DNA from: Entomospira culicis | GTDB lineage: Bacteria > Spirochaetota > Spirochaetia > WRBN01 | Length of the DNA stretch: 64,000 bases | NCBI RefSeq assembly: GCF_028748145.1 | Contig: NZ_CP118181.1 | Location: 930,211-994,210, forward strand | Direction of reading: 5' to 3' | Shown: one piece after another, positions 52,256 through 60,112 of the stretch | How positions within the stretch are numbered: the stretch's first letter is position 1 | Layout: every line of letters begins with the position of its first letter | Made by a program: the position numbers and the translations under genes | The notes under the pieces: model-generated | What the model saw: only the letters and a program-made list of their open reading frames with translations | Databases searched by the model: none | Told to the model about the DNA's origin: nothing

Positions 52256-53542
52256 CTATGCCAAACCAAAAACCACTAAAATATTCGCAACGATTCCTAC
52301 CAATAACGCACCCATCGGGCCAATCGCCATCGGGATAAATCGCTTCTTAAACGTACCATTTAATAGATACAATCCCGCCACCAACATCGCTCCCCACGCC
52401 GGCGCAATGGCCATCGCCGCCATCATACCACCAATCAACAACGCAAACTCCAACACCTTAGTTACTGCGGTGCGCACATGATCGCCTGTCTCGCGTAGCG
52501 CTGGGAATTTATCCAAAAAGAGCGCAAATTGCGTCAAAAGAAGCACCTCTAAGCTCATCCATAGCGCACCCAAACCCAGCGCCAACCATGGATTTCCACG
52601 CATCGCCATCAGCGATCCAATCACAAAGACCATCTTAATGCCCGATGGCGAATAAATTCCCGTGGCAATTCCCGTCGTAATCACCAAGGGGATAAAGCCC
52701 AGCACCCGTGCCAACTCGGTCATCCATGCCGACCCAAAGTTCCCTTCTTGATATAACGGTGCCGACAATGCGCTCTCGGCCACCATGCCTAAAGAGGCGC
52801 TCATCGCGATAAGCCCACCCGATAAGGCAAAGAGATACCAGCGCTTACGGATAATTTGCACGCGTTGACTAAACAAATTCAGCATCTGTGCCTGCATGGT
52901 GCTCTTGGCTCTGCGATCGGTCATAGCGAAACCCAACATAAAAATCATGCCCACCAAGAGCGACATCGCATTAGCATTGAGGAGAACCACCCGATCTTGC
53001 CAGGTGATTGCGCCAAATTTCCCCACCAAAATTTGTGTCAACAGGACAAAAATTGTCGTGAATAAGCCTCGCTTCCAGCCATACTGTAATGCCACCACCA
53101 ACGCCGGAAAGAGCGCAAAAGCCACCAGCACCACCGACGAAACCAACGCCAGCTCCCCTAAAAAATTATAGGGTAACATCGCGAAAAGTGTCTCTAAATG
53201 CTCCAATCCCGTCGCTACCAGCAACCCATAAAAACCACCAGCCAACAAGACCACGGCGTGCGTCCACCCACCCTTATTGGGGAGATAGGTACCCAACATG
53301 TCGGTGCCCAAGAGCAACACGTGTACAATAATCACCCCCGTGGCTAACGAAGGGGGAATAAAGCCAATCACGTAGCCGATGCTAAAGGCAAAAGAGGTCA
53401 GCGCCAAGGAACTCTTGCTGGTACGCCCCTCCTTATGCTCCAGCGCAATCGGACGTAATGCATCGTTAAACACCGCAATATTTTGATTCGCCATCCACGT
53501 AGCAAGCATCCCCAATAACGGTAAAAGAGTCCAAGCCATCAC
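52256..53542 (-). CDS. yhfT: YhfT-like membrane transport protein
   Basis: About 11-12 transmembrane helices in 428 residues. Starts MMAWTLLPLLGMLATWMANQ, followed by NDALRPIALEHKEGR and GYVIGFIPPSLATGVIIVHV, the family's conserved N-terminal region. By position between YhfU and Php it matches YhfT, presumed to import the substrate of the pathway. It begins 2 bases after yhfU. Confidence 0.87.
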   Translation of the reverse strand: MMAWTLLPLLGMLATWMANQNIAVFNDALRPIALEHKEGRTSKSSLALTSFAFSIGYVIGFIPPSLATGVIIVHVLLLGTDMLGTYLPNKGGWTHAVVLLAGGFYGLLVATGLEHLETLFAMLPYNFLGELALVSSVVLVAFALFPALVVALQYGWKRGLFTTIFVLLTQILVGKFGAITWQDRVVLLNANAMSLLVGMIFMLGFAMTDRRAKSTMQAQMLNLFSQRVQIIRKRWYLFALSGGLIAMSASLGMVAESALSAPLYQEGNFGSAWMTELARVLGFIPLVITTGIATGIYSPSGIKMVFVIGSLMAMRGNPWLALGLGALWMSLEVLLLTQFALFLDKFPALRETGDHVRTAVTKVLEFALLIGGMMAAMAIAPAWGAMLVAGLYLLNGTFKKRFIPMAIGPMGALLVGIVANILVVFGLA

Positions 53543-53544
53543 GC

Positions 53545-53907
53545 TTAACCCCGCTCTTTCAAGGCGTTTATCAACGTCTCCACAATAAAAGGCATCTCCT
53601 CCGAGGTAAAGCCAAAGGCCACTTTACCCGCCTGCACGCTCGCCTCAATCTCCTCCTTAGTCGCGCTCTTACCCGGCATGCCCAACGTCGCGCACTTATC
53701 CATACCCAACAGCGCAATCGCCATCGCCAAAGCCCCGCCGCCACCAGTATTACACGCGCCCAAATAATAATCCGCCTGCCCACTCTGCATCGCCATACTC
53801 GCTTCCAAATCACTCATCACCTGTAGCGTATCCTTGCCACCTAATAAGGGCTTAACCAAATCCGCAATCGCCGTGCGCTCAATCTGTCCACCAATCACAA
53901 TTCTCAT
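53545..53907 (-). CDS. yhfU: YhfU-like protein (DUF2620)
   Basis: The 120-residue Gly/Ala-rich protein MRIVIGGQIERTAIADLV ... ADYYLGACNTGGGGALAMAIALLG is typical of DUF2620. ATG 53907 follows AAGAAGG at 6 bases; a TTG at 53913 is less likely. The conserved GACNTGGGGALAMA loop resembles a small-molecule binding turn. First gene of the seven-gene operon. Confidence 0.87.
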   Translation of the reverse strand: MRIVIGGQIERTAIADLVKPLLGGKDTLQVMSDLEASMAMQSGQADYYLGACNTGGGGALAMAIALLGMDKCATLGMPGKSATKEEIEASVQAGKVAFGFTSEEMPFIVETLINALKERG

Positions 53908-53988
53908 ACTCAACCTTCTTATTATATATTTTTTTGTATTTTAGAAAAAGAGACAAGAGAGGATCAAATCTCCCCTCTGTCGAAAAAA

Positions 53989-55767
53989 TTAATTTAAATC
54001 TTCTGCACGCAACGATCGCACATTTGGCGTGCGTCCATCGGTGCTGGTGGGTAGATTGATAGTGCCGTTGTTTACCTTTTCGATGACCAATTTACGTAGC
54101 GCCTCATCCCAATTATACCCGATAATACGGAAGTTGTGTTGCGTGCGGTCAAAGGAGTTGTCGATTATACCACCCTTCTCCTCTTGGATATATCTAATGA
54201 TAAGATCGCGTACTCGACTACCATCGCCAAGCTCATCGTACAGATCGCGCACTTGAGTGATCGTATCATCAGGAAAGAGATCGCTAAGCAGGGTGGTTTG
54301 CGCGCGATAATCGTTCACCGCAATGGTTAGCATCTCGCTAGGGCTTACCGCGCGACCATCGGGCCAACGCAAATTCTTAATGCGATTGCCCACAGGCTGG
54401 CTAATATCAATATCATACTGAACCCCACCGAACATATCATAATTATACATACGAATTGATGGATTATAAGATATCGTCAGATCACCCTCTTCAAATTGAT
54501 TAAAATAAGTAGCGCTCCACTCCATATACTCCTTGAGTTGGGCACCACTCATGCGATAACTGCGCAACATGTTATCGTACTTGTAGATATTGGAGACATT
54601 TGCCTTGCTGATATCGCCTACATGCATATTAGAGTTTGGGATAAAAAGCGCAACACTAGAGACATCGGCATCGGTGTAGAAACGTTGCACGTCATTGATT
54701 AAGGCAATCATTGCGGTAGGCTCTAGTTGTGCTTGACTAACGCCCTTAATGGTTGGTTCGGGGACTAACGATCCACCCTCCAAGCGACCGATAACCCGAC
54801 GCGCATCGGCTAGCGCAAACTCATGTCCAGCCTTAGTCTTGCTAACAATCTTTGGATCGTCAGGAATGTCTTTTGTAGAGTGAAGCTGAAAGCTCTTGTC
54901 CACCAACTGATACTTGCCTTCGGCATCCTTCTCAAAGGTAAAAAGCGCCTGTGAAACATACGCACCACGAGAAGATGGCTCTAACACAATCGTGCCATTG
55001 GGCTCTTCACGCTCGATACGGCTATGTTCATGCGCAACCAAAGCAAGGTGGAACTGGGGATAAAACTCCAACAACGTAGCATATCCATCACCATACTGGT
55101 ACTCATCTGCCCAAGACATATGATTAGCGAAAATGAGCAGATCCGCCTCATCAGCAATTTCATTCCAAATGAAATTCATCTCCTCCAGAGGTGTCGTTAC
55201 CTGATAGCCACGCAGATTATCCGCATCCCAGCGCGTAATATTAGGCGTAACCATGCCGACAATGGCGACACGTACACCGTTTTTCTCGATAATTTTATAT
55301 GGCTTAAAGAGACGCTCTCCTTGGGCATCGTAGACATTTGCACCCAAAACATCGAAATTAAGATTATCGCGTAGCTCAAGCAGGTAGGGGATACCAAAGT
55401 TAAATTCATGATTACCCACCGTCATGCTGTCATAATCCATCATGTTCATGGCAAGAAGCATGGGATTATTCACTGCATCAGGGATAAAGAGTTCGTTGGA
55501 GTTATCCTGAAAGGTATCACCCGTGTCAATAAGAATGGTGTGCGGATACTCTTTACGAAGCTCGGCAACTTTGGTTGCTACCGCAGCTAAGCTACCTGTC
55601 GTTGTTGCTTCGTCGATGGCGTATTCATGGTTAATAAATTTACCATGCACGTCGCTAGTTTGTAACACCTGTACCACCACGCGATGACTCTTGCTTTGCG
55701 AGCTCTCCTTACTACAACTCATCATCAGTCCAAAAAGCGCTAAGATCACTATCCAACGTTTCATCAC
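53989..55767 (-). CDS. Lipoprotein 2',3'-cyclic-nucleotide phosphodiesterase / 5'-nucleotidase family
   Basis: Signal peptide ending in LMMSC with Cys18 as likely lipidation site. Metallophosphatase domain: QTSDVHGKF, IDTGDTFQDN, TVGNHEFNFG, and LIFANHMSW with VALVAHEHSRIE supplying the metal His/Asp set. The C-terminal nucleotide-binding domain contains NDYRAQ and a YDELGDGSRVRDLI segment. It resembles CpdB and UshA, which release nucleosides from extracellular nucleotides in the periplasm. It could salvage nucleotides from the host. It has its own promoter and is separate from the yhf operon by 81 bases. Confidence 0.9.
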   Translation of the reverse strand: MMKRWIVILALFGLMMSCSKESSQSKSHRVVVQVLQTSDVHGKFINHEYAIDEATTTGSLAAVATKVAELRKEYPHTILIDTGDTFQDNSNELFIPDAVNNPMLLAMNMMDYDSMTVGNHEFNFGIPYLLELRDNLNFDVLGANVYDAQGERLFKPYKIIEKNGVRVAIVGMVTPNITRWDADNLRGYQVTTPLEEMNFIWNEIADEADLLIFANHMSWADEYQYGDGYATLLEFYPQFHLALVAHEHSRIEREEPNGTIVLEPSSRGAYVSQALFTFEKDAEGKYQLVDKSFQLHSTKDIPDDPKIVSKTKAGHEFALADARRVIGRLEGGSLVPEPTIKGVSQAQLEPTAMIALINDVQRFYTDADVSSVALFIPNSNMHVGDISKANVSNIYKYDNMLRSYRMSGAQLKEYMEWSATYFNQFEEGDLTISYNPSIRMYNYDMFGGVQYDIDISQPVGNRIKNLRWPDGRAVSPSEMLTIAVNDYRAQTTLLSDLFPDDTITQVRDLYDELGDGSRVRDLIIRYIQEEKGGIIDNSFDRTQHNFRIIGYNWDEALRKLVIEKVNNGTINLPTSTDGRTPNVRSLRAEDLN

Positions 55768-55805
55768 TCTCCTCTCCTTCGCCTAAAAAGATCTCTTACG
55801 CCTTC

Positions 55806-55834
55806 ATTATATCATGGTTAGGAAAATCTATCAA
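55806..55834 (-). promoter_or_regulatory. Promoter of the nucleotidase lipoprotein gene
   Basis: On the minus strand: TTGATA (55834-55829), 17-base spacer, TATAAT (55811-55806). Confidence 0.8.
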
Positions 55835-55844
55835 TCTTTTTTCT

Positions 55845-56756
55845 TTAATAAGGTAAAAAGATCTTCTTCTCTAGTTCGTCGCTACGTAAAAAAGCGCGCG
55901 AGGCGTTGAGCGTTTGATTAAATTGATCGATGTCATTATTAAAAATTTCGCGTAAAAGATAGGCGTTAAAGGCATCGCGATCGGCTTGCGTAGTGCCTAC
56001 ATTGGTGATTTTGGCAAGAGTTTTTGCTCCCCGATCCATCACTTGATGGTACATAGGATAGTCGATATTGCCGAATTTATGGATTAAATTTTTAGGATTA
56101 GCCTGCACCTCCTCCCACATTAGGGCGCTTTCTTGCCAAGTTAATTGATAGGGGTAGTAGGCAAAGAGGAGAATACCCATCGCGCGGTCGAGAATTTGTT
56201 GCCGGTGATCCTCTTTTTTAAAAGGATAGCCCACCAAATCGGCAGCGATATACTCCATCATCACAGGGCGCAAGTAATGATTGACATCAAGCAATAGCTC
56301 ATCATCAAAAAGATCGAGGATAGAGTGAAGAAGCTTGCCGTCAAGCTTACCCTCGTCGGTAATATAACGACTCATCACCTGCATAATCAGCTCAAGCCCC
56401 ACCGAGGAAGTAAAGAATTGATTAGGTTCTGAAACTTTTTCAGGATCATAGCTAATGCCAAAAACCCGACTAATCGGGCGATAGAGGAGCATCGCTAATT
56501 CACCGTACTGCCCTTTGCGCGACTTTTTATGCCGTGTGGCGATCTTTTGCGCATCTTTGGGCTTCATCTTGCGAAAGTACCCTTCCAACTGATAAAAATC
56601 GATCATCCCACCATTAACCTTAGGTACACGCCCTTGATAGAGCGCTTGGCGAAAGCGTCGCCCATAATGCTCCAAATGCTCCGTCTCTAACACCTCTTGC
56701 GACCCAGCCGTGGTGGCTGTCCACAACAAGAGAACCATCATAAAAATTTTCTTCAT
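55845..56756 (-). CDS. Secreted, mostly helical protein of unknown function
   Basis: GGGAGG lies upstream of the ATG. Signal peptide 1-19 (TATTAGSQ). The mature protein is about 285 residues, helical, rich in Tyr, Arg and Lys, with no cysteine. Notable stretches are LFDDELLLDVNHYLRPVMMEYIAADL and NQTLNASRAFLRSDEL. No family recognised. No lipobox. Confidence 0.72.
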   Translation of the reverse strand: MKKIFMMVLLLWTATTAGSQEVLETEHLEHYGRRFRQALYQGRVPKVNGGMIDFYQLEGYFRKMKPKDAQKIATRHKKSRKGQYGELAMLLYRPISRVFGISYDPEKVSEPNQFFTSSVGLELIMQVMSRYITDEGKLDGKLLHSILDLFDDELLLDVNHYLRPVMMEYIAADLVGYPFKKEDHRQQILDRAMGILLFAYYPYQLTWQESALMWEEVQANPKNLIHKFGNIDYPMYHQVMDRGAKTLAKITNVGTTQADRDAFNAYLLREIFNNDIDQFNQTLNASRAFLRSDELEKKIFLPY

Positions 56757-56792
56757 CGATACACGCCTCCCACTTCTGTGCGCTTTTATTTA

Positions 56793-57281
56793 TTATTTTT
56801 CGACAAGATCAAGCAATTGCTTGATCGAATCTTCCATCATTTCTGGCGTAACCTTAGGCTCAAAACGTTGGACAGAGCCTTGCTTATCCACCAAAAATTT
56901 GGTAAAATTCCACTTAATTGCAGGGGTTTTACCATTAGCATCGGCAGCGCCTCGCAAGTAGAGAAAGAGCGGATGCGCCTCCTTGCCATTCACCTTGACC
57001 TTCTCCATCATCATAAAATCGACATCGTAACGCAACTGACAAAATGCCATCGCCTCTTGGGCATCCCCCGGCTCTTGCGCCAAAAATTGATTGCAAGGAA
57101 AGCCCATAATCACCAAGCCAGCATCCTTATACTTATCATGAAGCGCCTGAAGCCCAGCAAACTGTTTGGTAAATCCACACTTGCTCGCCGTATTGACAAT
57201 CAGCAATGTCTTTCCCGATAGGTCGGCAAGGGCAACCGCTTGCCCCTGCGCATCGTGCACAATAAATGTATCTAACGACAT
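56793..57281 (-). CDS. Glutathione peroxidase-family (Cys-type) peroxidase
   Basis: These enzymes reduce hydroperoxides; Cys-types usually use thioredoxin. The active-site motif VNTASKCGFTKQ has peroxidatic Cys37, followed by GFPCNQFLAQEPG with the resolving-type Cys, and KWNFTKFLVD with the catalytic Trp/Asn. AAGGAG before ATG 57281 decides the start; the upstream extension lies in proS. 162 residues is typical. Cotranscribed with proS (16-base gap). Confidence 0.93.
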   Translation of the reverse strand: MSLDTFIVHDAQGQAVALADLSGKTLLIVNTASKCGFTKQFAGLQALHDKYKDAGLVIMGFPCNQFLAQEPGDAQEAMAFCQLRYDVDFMMMEKVKVNGKEAHPLFLYLRGAADANGKTPAIKWNFTKFLVDKQGSVQRFEPKVTPEMMEDSIKQLLDLVEK

Positions 57282-57297
57282 AAAAAAACTCCTTAGA

Positions 57298-58734
57298 TTA
57301 GTAGCTCTTCGACCAAATTGCCTGATGCTTTGCCTGCTCCCCACAAACCACACAACGCCCCGTTATCGCCTCTTCATTCTGGATAAAAGGCAGGTTGCGG
57401 ATGGTAACCTGTAGCTGCGTCTTAACTTTGGTCTCACACGAGGCATCGCCACACCAGCACGCCAGTGCAAAGCCACCTTCCTCTTCAAAATAACGCGTAA
57501 AAGCAGGATAGTCAACCAGCTCTTTGGTGCGCGTTTGCATGCGCTCTTTGGCAGATAAAAAGAGGTCATTCTGCATTGTCGCGAGGGTTTGTTCGACGTA
57601 AGAGAGCAACTGCGATGCCTCAATCGACTCCTTTTCCGCGCGATCACGACGACTCACCACCAACGATTGACTCTGCATATCGCGCTCACCAAATTCGATA
57701 CGTAAAGGTACCCCAGCCAGCTCCCACTGGGCAAATTTCCACCCCGGTGAGTAGCCGTCTTTATCATCCAAAATCACCCGATGCCCTGCGCGTTTAATCT
57801 CTGTATAAATCGACTGCGCATGCGCCAGTACGACATCCTTATTGCTCGCCTTAAAGATCGGCACAATAACCACTTGCGTAGGAGCTAGCTTAGGCGGAAG
57901 CACCAATCCCTTATCATCAGAATGCGTCATAATCAATGCGCCCATCAAGCGCGTCGAGACGCCCCAGCTACTGGCATACACCGGCGCAAGTTTACCCTCT
58001 TTATTCTGAAATTGTACCTCAAAGGCTTTACCAAAGTTGTCGCCCAAATCATGGCTCGTACCCGCTTGCAACGCCTTGCCATCTTGCATCATCGCCTCGA
58101 TACTATAGGTATACACCGCCCCCGGAAATTTCTCGCTATCGCTCTTAACGCCCACCATCACCGGAATCGCCAAGGTATCCTCAACAAAACGTTGATAGAC
58201 GTGGATCATGCGCTTGGCAAACTCATTAGCCTCTTCGGCGGTGGCGTGCGCGGTATGCCCCTCTTGCCAGAGAAATTCAACCGTGCGTAAAAAGAGACGC
58301 GGACGCATCTCGGCACGAAAGACATTCGCCCATTGATTAATCAACAACGGTAAATCGCGATGGCTCTGTACCCACTTTTTAAACGTATGCCAGATAATCG
58401 TCTCGCTGGTCGGGCGTAGTGCCAGAGGCTCCTCGAGTTTTTTCTCGCCACTATGCGTTACAGTAAGCACCTCAGGGCTAAAGCCCTCGACATGCTCAGC
58501 CTCTTTCTGTAAAAAGCTATACGGAATGAGCGTAGGAAAGTAACAATTTTGCACGCCCTCGGCTTTAAACATGTCGTCTAGGGTGCGTTGCATCACCTCC
58601 CAAATGGCATAACCACGCGGACGGATGATCATACAGCCCTTAACCGGTGCATAATCGGCGAGCTCAGCTTGTGTTACTAAATCAATATACCACTGCGAAT
58701 AATCTTCTGCTCTTGGCGTAATTTTCTCTGCCAT
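57298..58734 (-). CDS. proS: Prolyl-tRNA synthetase, archaeal/eukaryotic type (ProS type 3)
   Basis: Class II synthetase for tRNA-Pro without the bacterial INS editing domain. Motif 2 region FRAEMRPRLFLRTVEFLWQEGHTAHAT is clear, and so are TSHDLGDNFGKAFEV and motif 3 RLMGALIMTHSDDKGL. The C-terminal zinc-like part has CWCGDASC and CVVCG. 478 residues matches type 3 enzymes found in archaea, eukaryotes and some bacteria, including spirochaetes. Confidence 0.95.
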   Translation of the reverse strand: MAEKITPRAEDYSQWYIDLVTQAELADYAPVKGCMIIRPRGYAIWEVMQRTLDDMFKAEGVQNCYFPTLIPYSFLQKEAEHVEGFSPEVLTVTHSGEKKLEEPLALRPTSETIIWHTFKKWVQSHRDLPLLINQWANVFRAEMRPRLFLRTVEFLWQEGHTAHATAEEANEFAKRMIHVYQRFVEDTLAIPVMVGVKSDSEKFPGAVYTYSIEAMMQDGKALQAGTSHDLGDNFGKAFEVQFQNKEGKLAPVYASSWGVSTRLMGALIMTHSDDKGLVLPPKLAPTQVVIVPIFKASNKDVVLAHAQSIYTEIKRAGHRVILDDKDGYSPGWKFAQWELAGVPLRIEFGERDMQSQSLVVSRRDRAEKESIEASQLLSYVEQTLATMQNDLFLSAKERMQTRTKELVDYPAFTRYFEEEGGFALACWCGDASCETKVKTQLQVTIRNLPFIQNEEAITGRCVVCGEQAKHQAIWSKSY

Positions 58735-58784
58735 TAAATCCTCTTCCCTCTTCTTATTAAATGATAGCGCAACAAAACCCTAGA

Positions 58785-59612
58785 CTACTCAAGATAATTA
58801 CGAACCACCACCTCATCAATCGCGCCACGACGATTCGTCTGGCAGGCGATGATACGACGCGCCTTAATCACCTCAAGATGATAATCTTTATATAAATCTA
58901 AAATATAGGGCGTTGCACTGTTGGAGAGCAAAAATTTTACTCCCTTCTCTGTTAATGTATCACAAATTTGCTTTAACTGCAACTGCTCTTCCCGACCAAA
59001 TCCACTCGCCTGATATTGCACAAAGTTGCTCTCGCTCTCAAAGGGATCATACGGGGGGTCGAGGTAGACAAAATCTCCTTGACGCAACGTAGCTTGTGCA
59101 AAAAATTGCGCAAAATTGAGCGTAAAAAATTGAATGTCATTCTCCTTAAAATAACGATGCACCCCACGTAATAAGCCCTCATTGAGAATCGAGGGATTCT
59201 TGTAATATCCATAAGGTGTATTGAATTGTCCTTTTTTATTGACCCGATAGAGTCCGTTGTAACAGGTGCGGTTAAGGTACAAAAAACGCGAGGCTCTCTC
59301 CACATCAGAAAGTTCAGCAAACACTCCAGCTCGATCCACCGATCGTAAGGAATAAAAATACTCCTTGCTGTTTTGATGCCTCGCCAAATCCACCACCAAC
59401 GCATCCACCTCGTCGCGAATAACCTGATACACATTCATCAACTCATCATTCAAATCATTAATCAACGCCTGCTTTGGCTCCAGATAAAAAAACATGGCCG
59501 CCCCGCCGGCAAAGGGCTCCACATATCGACTATACTCTTTAGGCAAAAATAACTCCAACACACGCAACAACTGTCGCTTACCACCCGCCCACTTTACCAC
59601 CGGTTGCATCAC
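58785..59612 (-). CDS. Dam-type adenine-N6 DNA methyltransferase
   Basis: Class D12 (Dam/DpnM) methyltransferase, which usually methylates A in GATC. SAM motif VKWAGGKRQLL and EPFAGGAAMFF, catalytic motif IV DPPYDPF, and the connecting region with RNxTCYNGLYRVNKKGQFNTPYG in parts. No restriction endonuclease is adjacent, so it is probably a regulatory or mismatch-repair methylase; mutS is about 3.5 kb away in the same direction. GGGAGG precedes ATG 59612. Confidence 0.92.
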   Translation of the reverse strand: MMQPVVKWAGGKRQLLRVLELFLPKEYSRYVEPFAGGAAMFFYLEPKQALINDLNDELMNVYQVIRDEVDALVVDLARHQNSKEYFYSLRSVDRAGVFAELSDVERASRFLYLNRTCYNGLYRVNKKGQFNTPYGYYKNPSILNEGLLRGVHRYFKENDIQFFTLNFAQFFAQATLRQGDFVYLDPPYDPFESESNFVQYQASGFGREEQLQLKQICDTLTEKGVKFLLSNSATPYILDLYKDYHLEVIKARRIIACQTNRRGAIDEVVVRNYLE

Positions 59613-59681
59613 AAACCTCCCTCATCTTCCCGCAAAAGATAAAATATGTAGACGTTAACCATTTTTTATCGCCACTTTACC

Positions 59682-59710
59682 TTGCTATTTGCATCAATCT
59701 ATGCTATAAT
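59682..59710 (+). promoter_or_regulatory. Promoter of the acetyltransferase-like gene, start codon at the expected transcription start
   Basis: TTGCTA (59682-59687), 17-base spacer, TATAAT (59705-59710). The ATG at 59718 is 7 bases after the -10, suggesting a leaderless mRNA. Confidence 0.78.
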
Positions 59711-59717
59711 GAAAGTA

Positions 59718-60110
59718 ATGTTACTACTACGCACCTACCATCACGATGATTATTCTGCCATTATGCAACTTCTGCTCTCCCTAGATAAAACCCTAGATGA
59801 GGACGAAATTGCACGCTTACAACCCCTACTTATCAACAACTACACCATCGTCTGCGAGGTACTAGGCAAAATCGTCGGTTACGCGCTCTTCTTTGTCGAT
59901 CAAGGACACATCTTCTCCCTACGCACTCAAGCCAACATGCCAGAACAAGAAGACATTATCCACGCCCTGCTTCGGCGTATCCAAGAGAAAGCCACCGAGA
60001 GTAAACTCACCCAAGTTACTATCAATAATATCCCAATTTATCAATATCTCCTCAATTTCGGCTTCAAAGAGTCGAACAATCCAACCCTCTTAAGCAAAAA
60101 TATCCCCTAA
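59718..60110 (+). CDS. GNAT-like acetyltransferase-fold protein
   Basis: The 130-residue product starts MLLLRTYHHDDYSAIMQLL, a typical GNAT first strand and helix, with VCEVLGKIVGYALFFVDQG as the middle strands and a C-terminal YQYLLNFGFKES segment like the end of GNAT proteins. The acetyl-CoA loop Q/RxxGxG/A is not convincing, so activity is uncertain. The frame extends upstream through the promoter, so the start is placed at ATG 59718. Its 3' end nearly touches the convergent GH57-like gene. Confidence 0.65.
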   Translation: MLLLRTYHHDDYSAIMQLLLSLDKTLDEDEIARLQPLLINNYTIVCEVLGKIVGYALFFVDQGHIFSLRTQANMPEQEDIIHALLRRIQEKATESKLTQVTINNIPIYQYLLNFGFKESNNPTLLSKNIP

Positions 60111-60112
60111 TT

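Noticed and set aside
53989-55767. Nucleotidase as an eighth member of the yhf operon
   Set aside because: It lies upstream of yhfU with an 81-base gap and has its own promoter; no family link to the pathway is known to me.
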